Below, in pieces: positions 1 through 7,311 of a DNA stretch of 11,438 bases. Position 1 is the first letter of the stretch. The number at the start of each line of letters is the position of its first letter. The notes beneath the pieces were generated by a model. The model saw only the letters and a list, made by a program, of their open reading frames with translations. It searched no databases and was not told where the DNA came from. Made by a program: the position numbers and the translations under genes. Source of the DNA: Haliea sp041583655 (GTDB lineage Bacteria; Pseudomonadota; Gammaproteobacteria; Pseudomonadales; Halieaceae); assembly GCA_041583655.1 (NCBI GenBank), contig JBFHFJ010000089.1:1-11438 (forward strand). Reading direction: 5' to 3'.

Positions 1-360
1 CGCGCGGAGATCGGTCGTGACTGGATGAACATGCTCAGCGCCTACACCCGCACCTTCGAGGCGGACAGGGCGGCGCTGGAGCCTGCGCACCCCGGGCAGT
101 TTATCGACCTGCACCACGACGATTTCCTGCGCGACCCCTGGCCGGTGCTGGAACAGCTTTATGCCCTGCGGGGCATGCCCCTGGGCGCGGCAGCGCGTGA
201 GAACATGCAGCGCTGGTTGCAGGCGCACCCTCGCGGCCAACACGGTGAACACCGCTACCGCCTGCAGGATTACAGTATTGATCGCAGCGAGGTAGAGGCC
301 CTGTTCGGCGACTATACCCGCCGCTACGGCCTGGATATGGATGAGGAGAGAGCAGCATGA
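1..360 (+). CDS. Sulfotransferase family protein, C-terminal part (5' end outside window)
   Basis: The frame is open from base 1, so the gene begins upstream; 119 codons plus a TGA stop are visible. The end of the protein resembles the C-terminus of bacterial PAPS-dependent sulfotransferases: a segment FIDLHHDDFLRDPWPVLEQL, an Arg/Trp-rich helix (RWLQAHPRGQHGEHRY) and a terminal SIDRSEVEALFGDYTRRYG. In that family a basic HxxGxHxY stretch followed by an acidic last helix is common. The diagnostic PAPS-binding motifs lie in the N-terminal half and cannot be seen, so substrate and activity are not established. The gene overlaps the next one by ATGA (357-360), which implies translational coupling with the DUF1214 protein. 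I am fairly sure of the family from the tail pattern; a hypothetical protein of another fold is the alternative. Confidence 0.72.
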   Translation, partial: RAEIGRDWMNMLSAYTRTFEADRAALEPAHPGQFIDLHHDDFLRDPWPVLEQLYALRGMPLGAAARENMQRWLQAHPRGQHGEHRYRLQDYSIDRSEVEALFGDYTRRYGLDMDEERAA

Positions 361-1469
361 ACGAGCCCGACACCGCAGAGCAACGGGTCCTGGATGGCAG
401 TACCTGGAGCGACTTCTGCGATGCCCTGAAAGAAGCGGGCCAGCTGGTGGAGGCGGAACTGGCGCCGCAGGATGCTTTCAATCGCGCCGAGGGCTATCGC
501 TACCTGTCGCGCATGCTGCGCGCCGGCCTGGAAAGTTTCCTGGAGGCGGGCGACCCGCTGTTCCCCGAGTTGCGCTGCCCCGCCCACGAGACGATCAAGC
601 TGGGGGCGGACAACCCCGACAACCACTACCAGACCGCCAGCATCGACCCCAACTACGACTACCGCATCACCGGTACTCGCGGCACGGTCGACTACCTCGG
701 TTTTGGCACCGTCATCAACCGTTACAGCAGTGGGGGAGGCATGAAGACCGACGGTTGGCTGGATTCCCGTGAGCTGGAGCTGAACCCCGACGGCAGCCTG
801 GAGATCATTGTCAGCCAGCGTCGGCAGCCGGGGAACTGGCTGCCCATGGGCCCGGAAAGCAATTCCATCAACGTGCGCCAGACGTTCCAGGACCGGCGCC
901 GGGAAACGAAAGCGGAGATCCGCATTGAGCGGATTGGCGCCGAGCAGGAGCGCCCGGCACCGCTGACCCCGGAGAAACTGGACCGGGCCCTGCAGGGCGC
1001 CGTGCAGTTCATGCGCAACACCACCGGCCTGTTCGAGGGCTGGGCCGAGAGTTTCCTGCCCACCGTGAACCAGATCGCGCCCGCGGACCAGGCCTTTTGC
1101 CAGGCGATTGGCGGCGACCCGAACATCTACTATTTCCACAGCAGCTGGGAACTGGCGGAGGATGAGGCGCTGCTGGTCCACGCCCCCACGGTGCCCGCCT
1201 GCCAGACCTGGAATTTCGTGCTGCAGAACTGGTGGATGGAATCGCTGGATTACCGCTACCACCAGATTCACTTCAACAAACACACGGCAGAGTACGAACC
1301 TGACGGCGGCGTGGTGATCGTGGTCGCCCACCAGAAGCCACCCCAGGCCAACTGGGTAGAGACCGCCGGCCACCACCGCGGTACCCTGTGCTGGCGCTGG
1401 ATTGGCGCCAGCGAGCACCCCCCGGTACACGCCCGGGTGGTGAAATTCAGCGAGCTCGACACGCTCTGA
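357..1469 (+). CDS. DUF1214 domain-containing protein
   Basis: This encodes 370 residues. The ATG at 357 overlaps the preceding stop and has a GGAG ribosome-binding site at 345-348, eight bases upstream. The function is unknown. The protein is soluble-looking, with no signal peptide or membrane segment. The N-terminal 80 residues look helical. Residues 88-180 include DNHYQTASIDPNYDYRITG and a Gly/Asp turn followed by GNWLPM. Residues 255-365 are Trp-rich (SSWELAED, NFVLQNWWMESLDY, ANWVET, LCWRWIGA) and match the DUF1214 pattern as I know it. A strand-turn-NW motif occurs twice (145-164 and 316-336), which suggests two related beta modules. DUF1214 proteins often sit in lipid, steroid or aromatic degradation regions and next to sulfotransferases in marine proteobacteria, but no reaction is assigned. 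The coupling to the upstream sulfotransferase suggests a shared pathway (inference). Confidence 0.78.
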   Translation: MNEPDTAEQRVLDGSTWSDFCDALKEAGQLVEAELAPQDAFNRAEGYRYLSRMLRAGLESFLEAGDPLFPELRCPAHETIKLGADNPDNHYQTASIDPNYDYRITGTRGTVDYLGFGTVINRYSSGGGMKTDGWLDSRELELNPDGSLEIIVSQRRQPGNWLPMGPESNSINVRQTFQDRRRETKAEIRIERIGAEQERPAPLTPEKLDRALQGAVQFMRNTTGLFEGWAESFLPTVNQIAPADQAFCQAIGGDPNIYYFHSSWELAEDEALLVHAPTVPACQTWNFVLQNWWMESLDYRYHQIHFNKHTAEYEPDGGVVIVVAHQKPPQANWVETAGHHRGTLCWRWIGASEHPPVHARVVKFSELDTL

Positions 1470-1492
1470 GCGGGGCGCCGCCGCTCAGGGCG
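1462..1492. terminator. Bidirectional hairpin spanning both convergent stop codons
   Basis: An inverted repeat pairs 1462-1473 with 1481-1492 around a 7-base loop (GGCGCCG). Its core, CTGAGCGG/CCGCTCAG, is a perfect 8-bp stem; four further pairs, one of them G-T, extend it. The TGA of the DUF1214 gene (1467-1469) and the TGA of the AsnC/Lrp gene (complement of 1485-1487) sit at the same place in each arm. No run of T follows on either strand, so it may pause or stabilise RNA rather than act as a classic intrinsic terminator. Confidence 0.55.
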
Positions 1493-1952
1493 GCTCCTGG
1501 CCCAGGGGCAGTGCGGTTTCCAGTTTGATTTCCCGCAGCGCGATATTGGACTTGATCTGGGATATCCAGGGAATTCCGAACAGGAAGCCCTCCAGGAAGG
1601 CGTCGAGGGTCGCGATGTTCTCGGTAACCACCCGGAGGATGAAATCCGCTTCCCCGGTGGTCACGAAGCACTCCATCACCTCTGGCCGCTGGCGCACTGC
1701 AGCCTCGAATTCCGCCGTACTTTCCCGCACGTGTCGCGCCAGGGTGATGTGGATGAAAGCGCAGAGAGGGAGGTTGACCTTGTCCCGGTTCAACAGCGCG
1801 GTGTAGCGTTCGATCACACCGCTGTCCTCCAGCGCCTTCATGCGCCGCCAGCAGGCGGCCGGTGAAATGCCAACCTCCGACGCCAGCTGCTGGTTGCTGA
1901 TGCGCCCGTCGCGCTGCAGGGCCTGCAGTATCCGGATATCGACACGATCCAC
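1485..1952 (-). CDS. Lrp/AsnC family transcriptional regulator
   Basis: This encodes 155 residues from a GTG start (complement of 1950-1952). I chose it because GAGG lies eight bases upstream and the protein then begins VDRVDIRILQALQRDGRIS, the usual AsnC/Lrp opening. The frame extends 14 codons further to a TTG, but that start has no family support. Residues 1-60 form the winged helix-turn-helix (NQQLASEVGISPAACWRRMKAL, with wing GVIERYTALL). Residues 62-145 form the RAM ligand-binding domain (FIHITLARH, VMECFVTTGEADFILRVVT, INALREI-like final strand). The family binds amino acids or 2-oxoacid-related ligands and assembles as dimers to octamers. It is divergent from the fused IorAB gene, so control of that gene and of itself is the likely role; an aromatic amino acid or its keto acid would be a sensible ligand (inference). 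Confidence 0.9.
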   Translation of the reverse strand: MDRVDIRILQALQRDGRISNQQLASEVGISPAACWRRMKALEDSGVIERYTALLNRDKVNLPLCAFIHITLARHVRESTAEFEAAVRQRPEVMECFVTTGEADFILRVVTENIATLDAFLEGFLFGIPWISQIKSNIALREIKLETALPLGQEPP

Positions 1953-2102
1953 AGAGTTCGCCTCGGGAAGAAATAATATTTCATGATAAACCAAAAAACG
2001 GAAGGAATATCCACCCTATAGGGATTTTGGCAAAGAAATAGAAAGCACATTTCCCGGCGGAGGAACTACAGTTAGGGAAGTCAGCCCTACTGGATTGATA
2101 GT
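1953..2102. promoter_or_regulatory. Divergent regulatory region between the AsnC/Lrp gene and iorAB
   Basis: This 150-bp stretch is much richer in A+T than its surroundings, chiefly at 1971-2052. It holds a perfect 10-bp palindrome CCCTATAGGG (2014-2023) and a wider inverted pair, CCAAAA (1991-1996) with TTTTGG (2025-2030). AsnC/Lrp proteins typically bind such divergent regions at several weakly palindromic sites. TTGGCA (2027-2032) resembles a -35 box for iorAB, but no good -10 box lies at the right distance. I cannot assign promoters firmly. Confidence 0.5.
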
Positions 2103-5100
2103 ATGAACCAGCCCGTTATCGCCCCTCCCCTGGATGCCTATGAACTGCAGGACCGCTACCGGCGCGAGAGCGGGCGGGTGTTCCTGACGGGCACCCAGGC
2201 TCTGGTCAGGCTACCCATGCTGCAGCGGGCGCTGGACCGGCGCCGGGGGCTGAATACCGCCGGCTTCATCTCCGGCTATCGCGGCTCCCCGCTGGGCGCC
2301 TACGACCAGGAGTTGTGGCGCGCGGAGCCTTTCCTGCGTGAGTGGGACATCGACTTCCTGCCCGCGGTCAACGAGGACCTGGCAGCGACAGCCATCCTCG
2401 GTACCCAGCAGGTGGAAACTGACCCCGGTCGCAAGGTCGATGGGGTGTTCTCGATCTGGTATGGCAAGGGCCCGGGGGTGGACCGCTCCGGAGACGCGCT
2501 CAAGCACGGCAACGCCTACGGCAGTTCCCCGCATGGCGGTGTGCTGGTGGTCGCCGGGGACGATCACGGCTGTGTTTCCTCGAGCATGTCCCATCAGTCC
2601 GATGTCGCCTTCATGGCCTATTTCATGCCGACGCTGAACCCGGCTTCCGTGGCGGAATATATTGAGTACGGCCTGTACGGCTTCGCCCTGTCCCGGTACT
2701 CGGGCACCTGGGTGGGGTTCAAGGCCATTTCCGAGACTGTCGAGAGTGCGGCCTCGGTGGCGCTGGACTACAGCCGCGAGTTCGCGGTTCCCGAGGATTA
2801 CCAGGCGCCGGATTACGGCCTACATTACCGCTGGCCGGACCTGCCCGGGCCCCAGGTAGAAGCCCGCATGGTGGCCAAGCTGGAAGCCGTACGGGCCTTC
2901 GCCCGGGCCAACCCCATCGACCGTGCGATCTACAACATCCCGGATGCCCGCTTTGGCATCATTACCACCGGTAAAGGGCACCTGGACCTGATGGAGGCCC
3001 TGCGCCTGCTGGGTATTGACGAGCGCCGCGCCCGTGAGCTGGGCATAGACATCTACAAGGTGGGCATGGTCTGGCCGCTGGAAACCCGCGGCGCCCGGGC
3101 CTTCCTGCGCGGCAAGGACGAGGTGCTGGTGGTGGAGGAAAAGCGCGGCATCATCGAGAGCGAGCTGAAGGAGGCACTGTACGACTACCAGAGCGACAAG
3201 CCCAGCCGCATGGTGGGCAAGTACGACGAGGAGGGGTGGCCGCTGGTGCCCTGGACCGGCGAGCTCAGCCCGGCGCTGCTGGCGCCCATCGTCGCCGCCC
3301 GCATCACCCACGAGTACCCCGAGGTCCGTTTCGACGAGCAGCTGGCTGCCCTGCAGGCACGGCAGGTGACGGTCAGCGTGCCGACGGATGTCAAGCGCAC
3401 CCCCTATTTCTGTGCCGGCTGCCCCCACAACACCTCTACCCGGGTGCCGGAGGGCAGCAAGGCGCTGGCCGGGATCGGCTGTCACTTCATGGCCTCCTGG
3501 ATGGACCGCAACACAGAGTCTCTTATCCAGATGGGCGGCGAGGGGGTGAACTGGGTCGGCAAGTCCCGCTTTACGGGCAACGGTCACGTGTTCCAGAACC
3601 TGGGCGAGGGCACTTACTTCCACTCCGGTTACATGGCGATCCGCCAGGCGGTGGCTGCGGGCTCCAATATCACCTACAAGATCCTGTTCAACGATGCCGT
3701 GGCCATGACCGGAGGGCAGCCGGTGGACGGCGTCATCAGCGTGCCCGCCATCGCCAACCAGGTCCGATCCGAGGGCGTGCAGCGGATAGCGGTGATGAGC
3801 GACGAGCCGGAGAAATACACCGACAAGGCACTGTTCCCCGCCGCGACCAGTTTCCACCACCGGGATGAACTGGACGCGGTGCAGCGGGAGTTGCGCGATA
3901 CTGCCGGGGTCACTGTGCTGATCTATGACCAGACCTGCGCGGCGGAGAAGCGGCGGCTGCGCAAGAAGGGCGCCTATCCGGACCCGGACCGGCGGATGTT
4001 TATCAACCAGGCAGTGTGCGAGGGCTGCGGCGACTGTTCCGTGCAATCCAACTGCCTGTCCATCTACCCGGTTGACACCGAACTGGGGCGCAAGCGCAAG
4101 ATCGACCAGTCCTCGTGCAACAAGGACTATTCCTGCGTCAAGGGCTTCTGCCCCAGCTTTGTCTCGGTGCTTGGGGGTCGCCTGCGGCGCGCTACAGCAG
4201 ACCCCGTCAGCGACGAACTCGAGAGCCGGCTGGCGGCGCTACCGGTACCGGCGGAAGTGGACCTTGGCGACAACTTCAACCTGCTGGTGGCGGGTATTGG
4301 CGGCACCGGCGTGGTCACCGTGGGCGCATTGATCACGATGGCCGCGCACCTGGAGGGCAAGGGTGCCAGCGTGCTGGATTTTACCGGCTTCGCGCAGAAG
4401 GGCGGTGCGGTGATCAGCCACATCCGCATAGGCAGCAGTCCGGCCGCGCTCAACCAGGTGCGTATTGCCGATGGCTGCGCCGATGCCGTGGTGGCCTGCG
4501 ATATCGTGGTCGGCACAGACCCGCGCGCGGTTCGGGTGCTGGCCAGGGGCCGGACCCGGGTGCTGATCAATCACAGCGAAGTCCCCAGTGGCCAGTTCGT
4601 GCGCAACCGCAACGCAGACATCCGGATGCGTGAGCGCGAGGCCGCGATTACCGCCGCAGTCGGGGCTGAGCGGCTGCACACGGTGCCCGCCAACGAACTC
4701 ATGGAGCGCATTCTCGGCAACACGGTTTACGCCAATGTGTTCCTGCTGGGCCACGCCTGGCAGCAGGGTCTTGTGCCGGTGTCGCTGGCAGCCCTGGAGA
4801 GGGCAGTCAGCCTCAATGGTGTCAACGTGGCGGAAAACCTGCAGGCATTTGCCTGGGGCCGGGTGGCGGCGGTGGACGCTGATTTCGTGGCCCGGGTCGC
4901 GGGGCTGGTGGAGGTGCTGTCCCGGCCGCCGGGCCTGGAGGAGATCGTCGAGCACCGCGCGGAGCTGCTTGTGCAGTACCAGGGCGAGGCACTGGCCCGG
5001 GAATACCGCGACTATATCGCCGCAGTGAAGACCCGGGAGCAGGGGGTAAAGCCGGGCAGCACCGCGCTGGCCGAGGCCGTGGCGCGCAATCTATACAAGC

Positions 5101-5612
5101 TGATGGCCTACAAGGACGAGTACGAGGTGGCCCGCCTGTACACCGATGGTAAATTCCGCGAGCAGCTGGAGGCGACCTTCGAGGGCGACTATACCCTGCA
5201 GTTCCACCTCGCCCCGCCCATTTTCAGCCGCGGCCTGGACGAGCAGGGCCGTCCGCGCAAGCGGACTTTCGGACCGTGGATCTTGCGGGCCTTCGCCCTG
5301 CTGGCCCGCTGCCGCAGTTTGCGCGGTACCTGGCTGGACCCCTTTGGCTACCATCCGGATCGGCGCCAGGAGCGGGCTTTGATTACTGACTACCGGGCGC
5401 TGATGGACGAGCTGCTCGCGGGGCTCGCGCCCGCCAATCTCGACCTGGCCCTTGCAGCCGCCCGCTTACCCGAGGAAGTGCGGGGCTACGGCCCGGTGAA
5501 GGCGGAGTCCGTTGCGCGTTACCAGCTGCAGAGGGAGCAGCTGCTGCAGCGCTTCCACAACCCCGGCTCCGTAGTCCGGGTGCACGACGCGGCGACTGCC
5601 GCCAGCGGCTGA
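2103..5612 (+). CDS. Fused indolepyruvate-type ferredoxin oxidoreductase (IorA-IorB)
   Basis: This encodes 1169 residues in one chain, the length of the fused proteobacterial form. It oxidatively decarboxylates an aryl-2-oxoacid (indole-, phenyl- or hydroxyphenylpyruvate in the family) with CoA and thiamine diphosphate, passing electrons to ferredoxin. Domain order: pyrimidine-binding half from about residue 55 (AGFISGYRGSPLGAYDQ); a Cys-containing FCAGCPHNTST at 436-446; thiamine diphosphate-binding half at about 475-580 (GGEGVNWVGKSRF, ILFNDAVAMTGGQPVDG); iron-sulfur region with C639, C642, C645, C651, C672, C678 and C683 before Pro; IorB/gamma domain beginning LLVAGIGGTG (727-736); and a C-terminal DUF6537-like part (LYKLMAYKDEYEVARLY, FGPWILRAF, LDPFGYHPDRR). 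The ATG at 2103 has only a weak upstream GGA (2092-2094). The substrate is inferred from the family; a branched-chain or other 2-oxoacid is possible. The divergent AsnC/Lrp regulator fits a role in amino acid catabolism. Confidence 0.9.
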   Translation: MNQPVIAPPLDAYELQDRYRRESGRVFLTGTQALVRLPMLQRALDRRRGLNTAGFISGYRGSPLGAYDQELWRAEPFLREWDIDFLPAVNEDLAATAILGTQQVETDPGRKVDGVFSIWYGKGPGVDRSGDALKHGNAYGSSPHGGVLVVAGDDHGCVSSSMSHQSDVAFMAYFMPTLNPASVAEYIEYGLYGFALSRYSGTWVGFKAISETVESAASVALDYSREFAVPEDYQAPDYGLHYRWPDLPGPQVEARMVAKLEAVRAFARANPIDRAIYNIPDARFGIITTGKGHLDLMEALRLLGIDERRARELGIDIYKVGMVWPLETRGARAFLRGKDEVLVVEEKRGIIESELKEALYDYQSDKPSRMVGKYDEEGWPLVPWTGELSPALLAPIVAARITHEYPEVRFDEQLAALQARQVTVSVPTDVKRTPYFCAGCPHNTSTRVPEGSKALAGIGCHFMASWMDRNTESLIQMGGEGVNWVGKSRFTGNGHVFQNLGEGTYFHSGYMAIRQAVAAGSNITYKILFNDAVAMTGGQPVDGVISVPAIANQVRSEGVQRIAVMSDEPEKYTDKALFPAATSFHHRDELDAVQRELRDTAGVTVLIYDQTCAAEKRRLRKKGAYPDPDRRMFINQAVCEGCGDCSVQSNCLSIYPVDTELGRKRKIDQSSCNKDYSCVKGFCPSFVSVLGGRLRRATADPVSDELESRLAALPVPAEVDLGDNFNLLVAGIGGTGVVTVGALITMAAHLEGKGASVLDFTGFAQKGGAVISHIRIGSSPAALNQVRIADGCADAVVACDIVVGTDPRAVRVLARGRTRVLINHSEVPSGQFVRNRNADIRMREREAAITAAVGAERLHTVPANELMERILGNTVYANVFLLGHAWQQGLVPVSLAALERAVSLNGVNVAENLQAFAWGRVAAVDADFVARVAGLVEVLSRPPGLEEIVEHRAELLVQYQGEALAREYRDYIAAVKTREQGVKPGSTALAEAVARNLYKLMAYKDEYEVARLYTDGKFREQLEATFEGDYTLQFHLAPPIFSRGLDEQGRPRKRTFGPWILRAFALLARCRSLRGTWLDPFGYHPDRRQERALITDYRALMDELLAGLAPANLDLALAAARLPEEVRGYGPVKAESVARYQLQREQLLQRFHNPGSVVRVHDAATAASG

Positions 5613-5630
5613 GGAGCTCGCCGCGGTGAT

Positions 5631-6596
5631 TCAGGCCGCCAGCAGGCGCTGGCGGGCTGCAGCGTACTCCCGCTGCAGACGCGCCACCAGGTCCGCGGCG
5701 GGGAGGATCTCCCGGACCGCGCCGATACCCTGGCCGCAGCCCCAGATATCCTTCCAGGCCTTGGCGTCGCTGTTGCCGCCGGAACCGAAATTCATCGCCG
5801 AGGGGTCACTCTCGGGCAGGTTGTCCGGGTCCAGCCCCGCCGCCTCGATGGAGGGGCGCAGGTAGTTGCCGTGGATGCCGGTGAACAGGTTGCTGTAGAC
5901 GATGTCCGCGGCGCCGCAGTCGACAATGGCCTGCTTGTAGGCCTGCTCGGCGTTGGCTTCCAGCGTGGCGATGAAGGCGGAGCCGATGTAGCCGAGGTCC
6001 GCCCCCATGGCCTGGGCGGCGAGGATGGCGTCGCCGGTGGCGATGGAGCCTGACAGGAGTAGCGGGCCTTCAAACCAGGCGCGGATTTCCTGCACCAGGG
6101 CGAAGGGCGAGATGGGCCCGGCGTGGCCGCCGGCACCGGACGCTACCGCGATCAGGCCGTCCGCGCCTTTCTCCACGGCCTTGCGGGCAAAGCGGTTGTT
6201 GATGACATCGTGCAGCACAATGCCACCGTAGGAGTGCACGGCCTCGTTGACGAATTCCTTGGCTCCCAGCGAGGTGATCACAATCGGCACTTTGTACTTC
6301 ACGCACAGCTCCAGGTCGTGCTGCAGGCGGTCGTTGGAGCCGTGGACAATCTGGTTCACCGCGAATGGCGCGGCCGGAGTATCGGGGTTCGCTGCGTCCC
6401 AGGCCGCCAGCTCGGAGGTGATCTGCTGCAGCCATTCCTCCAGCTTTTCCGCGGGGCGCGCATTCAGCGACGGGAAGGAGCCGACTATGCCGGCCTTGCA
6501 CTGGGCGATCACCAGGTCCGGATTGGAGATGATGAACATGGGGGCGGCAACGGCGGGCAGGCGCAGGCGGCCCTGGAGGGAGGCGGGAAGTGCCAT
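5631..6596 (-). CDS. Nitronate monooxygenase (2-nitropropane dioxygenase family)
   Basis: This encodes 321 residues, the usual length for this FMN-dependent TIM-barrel family, which oxidises alkyl nitronates to carbonyl compounds and nitrite. The ATG at 6594-6596 has a GGAG eight bases upstream. Visible landmarks are LRLPAVAAPMFIISNPDLVIA at 11-31, a substrate-loop region with VITSLGAKEFV at 106-116, SGAGGHAG at 153-160 with His158 in the place of the family's conserved histidine, the FMN-phosphate strands LLLSGSIATGDAILAAQAMGAD (179-200) and IGSAFIAT, and WGCGQGIGAVREI near the end. It lies 18 bp from the convergent iorAB gene and is divergent from a PadR-type gene across an operator-rich gap, so it is probably controlled by that regulator. 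Many members of the family have no proven nitronate substrate and some act on other flavin reactions, so the natural substrate is open. Confidence 0.88.
   Translation of the reverse strand: MALPASLQGRLRLPAVAAPMFIISNPDLVIAQCKAGIVGSFPSLNARPAEKLEEWLQQITSELAAWDAANPDTPAAPFAVNQIVHGSNDRLQHDLELCVKYKVPIVITSLGAKEFVNEAVHSYGGIVLHDVINNRFARKAVEKGADGLIAVASGAGGHAGPISPFALVQEIRAWFEGPLLLSGSIATGDAILAAQAMGADLGYIGSAFIATLEANAEQAYKQAIVDCGAADIVYSNLFTGIHGNYLRPSIEAAGLDPDNLPESDPSAMNFGSGGNSDAKAWKDIWGCGQGIGAVREILPAADLVARLQREYAAARQRLLAA
5636..5655. terminator. Candidate terminator hairpin after iorAB, inside the nitronate monooxygenase 3' end
   Basis: CCGCCAGC (5636-5643) and GCTGGCGG (5648-5655) form a perfect 8-bp stem around a 4-base AGGC loop, 23 bases after the iorAB stop. 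It also encodes the last residues of the convergent monooxygenase. No T-run follows, so a terminator role is only possible. Confidence 0.3.
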
Positions 6597-6729
6597 GGGG
6601 TGGTCTCCGGATAATCAACAGGTCGATGTGTGCAATTTATTGCATAAAAAACCTTTATGCAACCTTTTGCATAAAAAAGGCCTTGGGAGTAAGCTGGACA
6701 ACATCGTCTCAAGGAAGCCTGAAACCGCC
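6597..6729. promoter_or_regulatory. Divergent operator region between nitronate monooxygenase and padR-type gene
   Basis: A strikingly A+T-rich stretch in a GC-rich neighbourhood. It contains TGCAAT-TT-ATTGCA (6631-6644), then TTGCATAAA (6640-6648), its inverse TTTATGCAA (6654-6662) and TTGCATAAA again (6667-6675). Spacers are 5 and 4 bases, so overlapping dyads are available. These sites cover the positions where both promoters would be expected, which points to coordinate repression and autoregulation by the adjacent PadR-type protein (inference). AAGGAAG (6711-6717) is the likely ribosome-binding site of the PadR-type gene, though spaced 12 bases from its ATG. Confidence 0.75.
6640..6675. 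repeat. Three alternating TTGCATAAA operator half-sites
   Basis: Half-sites at 6640-6648 (+), 6654-6662 (-) and 6667-6675 (+) are identical over nine bases. The first and third are followed by AAACC and AAAGG respectively. A further imperfect half-site, TGCAAT, begins at 6631. The 27-bp periodicity of the like-oriented copies is about two and a half helical turns. The layout suits cooperative binding of dimers. Confidence 0.75.
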
Positions 6730-7311
6730 ATGGCCTTGTCCCACGCCATCATGACTGCACTGCTGGAAGATGAAATGTCGGGCTATGAGCTGGCCAAGGC
6801 ATTCGATGTGTCACTGGGCCTGTTCTGGCGTGCCAGCCATCAGCAGATCTACCAGGAGTTGCACAAGCTGTCGGACAGGGGCTTGCTGCACCGGCAAACC
6901 GTGCCCCAGGCCGGCAAGCCGGACAAGATTCTCTACGGTCTCACCGCCGCGGGGCAGGAGGCGCTGGGGGAGTGGGTGCTGGGCAGTGGCCGGGTGCAGG
7001 AGGGCAAGGACGACCTTTTCGTCAAGCTCTACAATCTCGGTAAAGACAATGCCGCCCACCTGGCCGCAGAGGTGGAGCAGCGGCGCAAGCAGATGATGCA
7101 GCGCCTCTACCTGTATGAGCGGATCCGCCGCCGCCATTACGCCAGGCCAGACACCCTCCCGGTGCGGCGCAAGGGAGTGTACCTGGCGCTACTGGCAGGT
7201 ATCCGCCAGGGGGAGCAGTTCCTGGCCTGGTGTGACGAGGCGCTGGCGATGCTGGCGACGGTGAGCAAGATGCCCGCGGGGGCCGAAGCCGACCCTAGTC
7301 TTCCCAGTTGA
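6730..7311 (+). CDS. PadR family transcriptional regulator
   Basis: This encodes 193 residues from the ATG at 6730; the frame is open far upstream, but that part is antisense to the monooxygenase and unlike the family. The N-terminal PadR winged helix occupies residues 1-75: MALSHAIMTALLEDEMSGYELAKAF, then SLGLFWRASHQQIYQELHKL as recognition region, and a wing around KPDKILYGLTAAG. Residues 90-175 form a helical, charged C-terminal dimerisation part of the AphA/VirR-like kind (DDLFVKLYNLG, QRRKQMMQRLYLYERIRRRHY). PadR proteins generally repress a neighbouring detoxification or degradation gene until a small ligand is bound. The neighbour here is the divergent nitronate monooxygenase, and the shared gap holds repeated dyads. 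Its last 17 bases overlap the 3' end of tdh on the other strand. Confidence 0.9.
   Translation: MALSHAIMTALLEDEMSGYELAKAFDVSLGLFWRASHQQIYQELHKLSDRGLLHRQTVPQAGKPDKILYGLTAAGQEALGEWVLGSGRVQEGKDDLFVKLYNLGKDNAAHLAAEVEQRRKQMMQRLYLYERIRRRHYARPDTLPVRRKGVYLALLAGIRQGEQFLAWCDEALAMLATVSKMPAGAEADPSLPS

Noticed and set aside
1953..1994. Longer start (TTG) for the AsnC/Lrp regulator, adding 14 residues
   Set aside because: The GTG at 1952 has a well-placed GAGG and gives the standard family N-terminus; the extra residues have no family counterpart and eat into the operator region.
2820..4046. Long minus-strand open frame of 408 codons inside iorAB
   Set aside because: It is the antisense shadow of a high-GC coding gene; composition is His/Gly/Val-rich with no recognisable domain. 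The same applies to the minus-strand frames at 324-1430, 4239-4955 and 9026-10222.
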